NCBI GenBank assembly: GCA_964646605.1
Contig: CAZYEX010000043.1
Span: 1-53,908 of the forward strand
Source of the DNA: SBAX01 sp964646605
GTDB lineage: Bacteria; Planctomycetota; Phycisphaerae; UBA1845
Direction of reading: 5' to 3'
DNA: 53,908 bases
This document shows positions 50,401-53,908 of the stretch, piece by piece. The notes beneath the pieces are model-generated. The model ran no database searches, had not been told where the DNA came from, and saw only the letters and a list, made by a program, of their open reading frames with translations. Position 1 is the stretch's first letter. Each line of letters begins with the position of its first letter. A program made the translations under genes and the position numbers.

Positions 50401-51485
50401 CCGCTCGGAAAGGCGATGCTCGTCGCCGTCACCGGCAAATCCGCGGCGATGAGCGTAAAGCCCGTCCCCGGATTCGAGTCCTGATCGTAGAACACATCGA
50501 TCGTTCCCACCGCGTCCGCCTCGCGCACTTGGCCCGCAAAACGGATGGTGAACGTATCCGCCTTGTACAATCCGATGTCGGTCGCACCGGGAGCGGTGAT
50601 GGCGATCGTCGGCGGCAGCGTCTGCGACGGATCCAACATCCGCAGAACCGGCGCACCCCTGGTGTCATTGGGAATCGTGATGATCCGGTCCACTTCCCCG
50701 TTCGCCACAGTGACGGCGATCGACGATCCGCTGTCCGTGGCCGAGAGGCCCAGTTGATAATCGCCCACCACCAGGTCCGAGGTGTCCACGGTCACCGTCC
50801 CTACGTTCCCCGATCCCAAGGCAAGTTGTGTCCCCAGCTGGTCCGGCGGATTCGCCCGTGAATCCGTCGCCGCCAACAGGAACAGCCGCCATTGCACCAC
50901 GCCCTCCGGATCCTGGCAGTCGTAAGTCACCTGCACCGGAGTACCGATTTCTAATTCCGTGATCGACTCGACCGGGGCGAAAAAGACCGGGTTGGGCGAT
51001 CCTTGCACCTGGATGACCGCCCGGCTCTCCACGTCGTCCACCACGCCGTCCAACGTGAAAATGACGCCCACGCGGAAGAAACCCACCCCCGCCTCCTGCG
51101 GGTCGAAACTAAACGCCTTGCGCTCTCCCGCGGGCAGGCTCAGGGCCGCCACGACGCGGTCGCCGATCGCCGGACTGTTTGGGCTGGAATCGCCCACGGG
51201 GACGAAGAACCCCGTCACCCCCGTCGCCTCCGCCGGCACGCTGTACAGCACTGACACCGGCGGATCGACCGACGAGAGACCGAAGCTGGTCGTCGGGCTG
51301 ATAATGACTGCCTCGTCCGTTCCGCCGGTGTTGTCGTTGGTGTTGGTATTGGTGTTGTCCGGCGGGTTGCCGCCGGGGAAGAGGCTCGGGCACCCGCCAG
51401 TGAATACCGCGATCCCCGCCAACGACACAATCGCCGCCCAGCGCTGTGCTGAGCCCGAGCCAAGTCGCGCAAACCGAAAACTCAT
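47460..51485 (-). CDS. Giant FG-GAP-repeat lipoprotein
   Basis: A 1341-residue surface protein. A signal peptide leads to the lipobox FTGGC (Cys 32), followed by an Asn/Thr run. The first about 500 residues are beta-sandwich-like modules (ISPTTSFGLSS, TIAITAPGATDIGLYKAD, LSVTSPSSSLPITLGSS). The rest holds at least six integrin-alpha-like FG-GAP units with calcium loops (DLNGDGLGELVIAARYG, DVDGDSRDELVFGFP, DFNRDRVNDLAIGAPN, DFNKDEIPDLVIGSP, DLDGDKLDDLVIAAPN, DVDGDGLKDLLIG), suggesting a beta-propeller. Some blades carry long Cys-containing insertions. It may be an adhesin or matrix scaffold. A promoter at 51655-51684 points at it. Confidence 0.85.
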   Translation of the reverse strand: MSFRFARLGSGSAQRWAAIVSLAGIAVFTGGCPSLFPGGNPPDNTNTNTNDNTGGTDEAVIISPTTSFGLSSVDPPVSVLYSVPAEATGVTGFFVPVGDSSPNSPAIGDRVVAALSLPAGERKAFSFDPQEAGVGFFRVGVIFTLDGVVDDVESRAVIQVQGSPNPVFFAPVESITELEIGTPVQVTYDCQDPEGVVQWRLFLLAATDSRANPPDQLGTQLALGSGNVGTVTVDTSDLVVGDYQLGLSATDSGSSIAVTVANGEVDRIITIPNDTRGAPVLRMLDPSQTLPPTIAITAPGATDIGLYKADTFTIRFAGQVREADAVGTIDVFYDQDSNPGTGFTLIAADLPVTATSIAFPSGLTEGAYYVGATIRDGINEPQTVYATGRILVVQTVTLSVTSPSSSLPITLGSSARVAWTTNAPAGSGTVEVFAQTVDAGGNPFGAEIGILSDGVITTTSALFTRTTPGLFEVTVRLTLKDNVTVQAAAPARVRFSSLPAILWAGSLADADSGVDGAVFGGVNFEDNAGTSFTPVGDLNGDGLGELVIAARYGKPFFTNPTGVGPGEAYLVYGASGARRLRGEFNLNTASSADFRMVTFAGIRTPQSSNETDGMSSVSRIPDVDGDSRDELVFGFPDTESRGHNISPVQDGVVDPRSLATLEREDQFLRGGIVFVSSRNSLLRTPGVGSPSITLDLVGQDFLRTCVDPEPDTDDGDFYVDAFNEITDTPPCEGSCADPNGGGGIDATTYIDFGFVSALARDYFWTYAYSFNVFRGTKFCASVEPFLDNACLALRPLEFCAPFVASCAPFSPGLHANAPDPDGDLTSTRHSGFYLHQFAVEGVPDPFRNTPAEPLGARVIGVGLGDHFGTSLTLSNASSTGPGDIVVTAPARTARGILLGPGGGPEGGGEIDGLESGGTGKTNNDAGVAYVFDLRSLWTDDESGRVPPKPHQYVVGEASHCGGPAALIPNIDAVRIAGLPDDRIANIVGISDFNRDRVNDLAIGAPNANGGQGRVYIGYRRSVLEGDYVLEKLALDPADPERLNGLLVVTNALDAFGASLASGFDFNKDEIPDLVIGSPTAAGGAGEVVILFGGTGIGSPLDGITVDTLLTSTRTATGAPVAARIRGNPLDTNGQFGFNVANAGDLDGDKLDDLVIAAPNASPRFDANPNDGIDALTTAGIDLDFDGVRDLVPGADELTEAGLVYVIFGNNRFDQIKTCQNTDISCSTSADCATGVSCVAGNFTINVSQLGKAQLRGLMIAGRHAGDHLGGGDAGDTTQGGIAGKTGRGRSQGLRSAGDVDGDGLKDLLIGSILADPRRDANTNVGLQNGGEAYLIYGSTIP

Positions 51486-51654
51486 CGCCTTTACGCTCCG
51501 ATTCTAACAAGGCGTGGAAGACCAAGCCGGTCGCAGGCCCGTAGGCATGAACACCGCCGGTCCAAAACAGCCCACGCTGGGGAATCCGCGCCCTTCTCGG
51601 TCGCGTATTCGGGCCGTGGGACGCCGCCCGACGCACGCCGGAAGCGGTCGCCGA

Positions 51655-51684
51655 GTTATACGGGTCCACCAAGCGACCTGTCAA
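51655..51684 (-). promoter_or_regulatory. Sigma70-type promoter of the FG-GAP lipoprotein gene
   Basis: On the minus strand TTGACA (51684-51679) and TATAAC (51660-51655) are separated by 18 bp. Transcription would start near 51648, giving a leader of about 160 nt. The rest of the 305-bp divergent region toward murD holds no other recognisable element. Confidence 0.6.
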
Positions 51685-51790
51685 ACCGATCCCAACGAAA
51701 CCGACCCCACCCGTCGCTGCCTGGACATGCCCTCCCCAACCATTTGCCGTTCGGGGCGAAAGAGGATAGGGTCACGTCCCATCTTACCGT

Positions 51791-53287
51791 ATGGACCATT
51801 CGCCCCACGCAATCCCCGGCCTTCTCCCGCCCCAACGACGAGCCCAACCCCCGCGCTTAACCGGGAAACGGGTGCTAGTGATGGGGCTGGGGCGTTTCGG
51901 CGGAGGCGTGGGCGTTACGCGATGGCTCGTGAGCGAAGGCGCAATCGTCACGGTCACCGACCAAGCCGACCCCGAATCCTTACGAGAGTCCATTGCCGCC
52001 CTGGAGGACTTCGAGGTCTCCTGGCGGCTCGGGGGGCATGACCAGCGCGACCTGGATGTCGCCGAACTGGTGGTGGTCAACCCGGCCGTCCCCAAGCGGA
52101 CTTCCTCCTTTTTCGCCGAGGTGGTCCGCCGTCAGGTTCCCTGGACCACGGAGATGAACCTCTTTTGCGAGCGTTGCCCGGCTGCCGTCGTCGGAGTCAC
52201 CGGCAGTTACGGCAAGAGCACCACCTGCGCCATGCTGGCCGAAGTCTTCGAGGCGGCGCGGACCGCGCATCGGCTGGGATTCCGCGCCGTGCATCTGGGC
52301 GGAAACATCGGACGCTCCTTGCTCACCGAACTGCAAGACATCCACGAAAGCGACTTGGTCGTTCTGGAAATGTCCAACGCCCAGCTCGAGGACCTCCCGC
52401 GAATTCAGTGGGCGCCGGACTTGGCCGTCATCACCAATCTCTTCCCTCATCATCTGGATCGCTACAACTCGTTCGAGGAGTACGTGCAGGCGAAACTCAA
52501 CATCGTCCACAACCCCGGCCGAGCGACCCCCGTCGTGGTTGGAGAGTTGCACCCCCAGGCCGAGCCCCTGCTCGAAGCGGCGTTGAACGAGCACTTCGGG
52601 TCCCACCGTCGTGTCGGCATTGAACCCGCCGACCCGCCGGTCGAGCTGCGCATCCCCGGCCGCCACAACCAGGCCAACGCCGCCTGCGTCCTGACCGTGG
52701 CCCACGTCATGGGGTTGGACGAGACCCTCGTTCGACAGGCGTTGGGCTCCTTCCCAGGCCTGCCGCACCGCCTGGAGTTCGTGCGTACCCTCAACGGCGT
52801 GGATTACATCAATGATTCAAAATCCACCGCCCCCGCCGCAACCGTGGTCGCGCTGGAGGCTCTGCGCCGACCCACCATCGCCATCGTCGGCGGACAAAAA
52901 AAAGAGGTCGATCTCACCGAGTGTGCCAAAGCTATGTCACACTGGTGCCGCCTGGTCATCGCCACGGGGCAGTCCGGACCCGACTTCGCCCACGCCCTCC
53001 GCCCCCCCGAGCCGTCCCAGCCCGCGTCACGCCCTGGGCATCCACGGCGCGTGGACGTTTACGTCGTGCGCAACGCCGCGGAGGCCGTCTCCCGCGCCGC
53101 CGAACTGGCCCGACCGGGCGAAGTCGTCCTTTTCTCCCCCGGCGCACCCAGCTTCGACCAATACGACAATTTCACCCACCGCGGCCGACACTTCGTCGAA
53201 CTTGTCCAGTGTTTGCCCGCAGACCTTCATCGGAAACGCGATCACGGATCGCCGTCGCCGCCGGGACCGGAGGGTTGGACTTCGTAG
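51791..53287 (+). CDS. murD: UDP-N-acetylmuramoylalanine-D-glutamate ligase (MurD)
   Basis: Adds D-Glu to UDP-MurNAc-L-Ala with ATP in the cytoplasm, a step of peptidoglycan synthesis. The 498-residue protein has the N-terminal Rossmann MGLGRFGGGV, the ATP loop GVTGSYGKSTT (135-145, where E. coli has SNGKST), HLGGNIGRSLL, EMSNAQLE (E. coli LSSFQLE), FPHHLDRYNSFEEYVQAK with the carbamylated-Lys site, HRLE, DYINDSKST, VGGQKKEVD and SPGAPSFDQYDNFTHRGRHF near the end. It is somewhat divergent but all main motifs are present. The last about 15 residues overlap the convergent beta-helix gene. No other dcw genes are near. Confidence 0.88.
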   Translation: MDHSPHAIPGLLPPQRRAQPPRLTGKRVLVMGLGRFGGGVGVTRWLVSEGAIVTVTDQADPESLRESIAALEDFEVSWRLGGHDQRDLDVAELVVVNPAVPKRTSSFFAEVVRRQVPWTTEMNLFCERCPAAVVGVTGSYGKSTTCAMLAEVFEAARTAHRLGFRAVHLGGNIGRSLLTELQDIHESDLVVLEMSNAQLEDLPRIQWAPDLAVITNLFPHHLDRYNSFEEYVQAKLNIVHNPGRATPVVVGELHPQAEPLLEAALNEHFGSHRRVGIEPADPPVELRIPGRHNQANAACVLTVAHVMGLDETLVRQALGSFPGLPHRLEFVRTLNGVDYINDSKSTAPAATVVALEALRRPTIAIVGGQKKEVDLTECAKAMSHWCRLVIATGQSGPDFAHALRPPEPSQPASRPGHPRRVDVYVVRNAAEAVSRAAELARPGEVVLFSPGAPSFDQYDNFTHRGRHFVELVQCLPADLHRKRDHGSPSPPGPEGWTS

Positions 53288-53908
53288 GCGCCGATGTCCA
53301 CCGTGGGGCCGGACTTGCGGACGAAACGGATCAGGTCCAGCGGAATCTTTTCGTCCGTGTCCATGTCCCAATCGAGGTTCCCTACGTCCGAGGGTAGGGC
53401 CGCGTTCTCGCCCGCGTTCTTGCACGGCGAGGTGGATTGCAGTTTGAAGTCCTTGGCCGCGGCGTTCACGAACAGCGGGTCGGTGCTGAGGTTCCCCACG
53501 CCCGTCCACCCGCCTTGCACGGTGCTGTACGTCATCCGCGAGGTTCCGCCCGAGCCGCTGTATCCTTGCTCGGCGTAGCCGATTCCGCGCGTGGTGATGT
53601 TCCCCCAGACAATGCAGTTGCGGAACGTCATCCGTCCGTCGGGATCGAAGAAGGTCCCGCCATATCCGATGGCCGCGCGATTCTCATACAACGTGCAGTT
53701 GATGAACGTCGGCGTGCCGAAGGCCGCCAGCACCACTCCGCCCTCGCCCGCGATGTTGTCGTGAAACAGGCAGTTCACGAATTGCGGCGATCCGCGATGC
53801 ACGATGACCGCCCCACCGCCATAGGGATGGACTTGCGTAATCCGGGGCGTAATCCGGGGACACGTAATCCGGCGTAATCCCGGAGGTACGGGTAATCCGG
53901 CAGTAATC
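53242..53908 (-). CDS. Parallel beta-helix surface protein, 5' part outside the window
   Basis: The frame is open from the window edge (53907) to the stop at 53242, about 221 codons. It shows right-handed beta-helix rungs (GSPQFVNCLFHDNIAG, GTPTFINCTLYENRAA, MTFRNCIVWGN), followed by the usual end cap: GNLSTDPLFVNAAAKDFKLQ, TSPCKNAGENA and VDIGAYE. The pattern is that of pectate-lyase-fold choice-of-anchor proteins common in planctomycetes. Upstream the frame runs into GTAATCC repeats (53837-53908), where an assembly fault is possible. It overlaps murD by 46 bp, tail to tail. The N-terminus and signal are not visible. Confidence 0.75.
   Translation of the reverse strand, partial: ITAGLPVPPGLRRITCPRITPRITQVHPYGGGAVIVHRGSPQFVNCLFHDNIAGEGGVVLAAFGTPTFINCTLYENRAAIGYGGTFFDPDGRMTFRNCIVWGNITTRGIGYAEQGYSGSGGTSRMTYSTVQGGWTGVGNLSTDPLFVNAAAKDFKLQSTSPCKNAGENAALPSDVGNLDWDMDTDEKIPLDLIRFVRKSGPTVDIGAYEVQPSGPGGDGDP
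53837..53908. repeat. Irregular GTAATCC repeats at the window edge
   Basis: GTAATC occurs at 53837, 53849, 53864, 53874, 53892 and 53903, separated by 10-18 nt, mostly as GTAATCCGG or GTAATCCCGG. The array touches the end of the window, so its full length is unknown. It continues the open frame of the beta-helix gene and may be true repeat DNA or an assembly artefact. Confidence 0.55.

Overview
The window is a high-GC bacterial chromosome segment that fits Planctomycetota, probably a Phycisphaerae-like lineage. The call is inferred from gene content and not from a marker gene: a secreted protein with paired dockerin-like EF-hands (2846-3280), Cys-rich GACC-type repeats ending in an IPTxSxWG sorting tail (3331-4800), very large FG-GAP and PKD surface proteins (23670-26570, 40856-47014, 47460-51485), a parallel beta-helix protein (53242-53908), a TadG-like protein, a TMTC-like membrane TPR protein, and LPS-type outer-membrane genes (LptD-like, MsbA-like, Kdo/WaaP-like kinase). 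No rRNA, tRNA or CRISPR array was found.

Layout. 1-9.8 kb: a truncated ORF6N gene, 5-formyl-THF cyclo-ligase, a LysM protein, two secreted proteins, mutL (with the endonuclease motif), a TIM-barrel sugar-phosphate-isomerase-like gene, a small lipoprotein and an SLC13/RCK transporter. 9.8-16 kb: a nucleotidyltransferase/small-protein pair coupled to cstA, a Cys/His-motif orphan gene, an island of composite palindromic repeats, and an RND-type membrane fusion protein without a pump gene beside it. 16-20 kb: sulfotransferase, an orphan hybrid-free histidine kinase and a secreted unknown.

20-36 kb is an envelope region. A plus-strand lptD-like gene is followed by an inserted FG-GAP lipoprotein gene and a second, 91%-identical, stop-bearing copy of the lptD 3' end. 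Facing it is a seven-gene minus-strand unit driven by a good sigma70-type promoter at 35440-35468: FHA protein, small membrane protein, zinc alcohol dehydrogenase, Uup-like ABC-F, LPS-kinase-like protein, GT4 glycosyltransferase and an MsbA-like exporter carrying a PDZ-like insertion. In the lptD promoter region, on the opposite strand, lies a compact promoter / 36-codon ORF / intrinsic-terminator unit that looks like a leaderless small gene or structured small RNA.

36-54 kb: DinB-like protein, TMTC-like TPR membrane protein, a secreted protein, a TadG-like protein with a strong terminator, then two giant minus-strand secreted proteins (an M6-like protein whose HEXXH site appears destroyed and which has six PKD domains; and an FG-GAP lipoprotein), murD, and the 3' part of a beta-helix gene that overlaps murD tail to tail.

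All identifications rest on reading motifs by eye; no homology search was run. The observations most worth testing are the leaderless unit at 20101-20275, the composite repeats at 13672-14021, the lptD tail duplication and the PDZ-bearing exporter.
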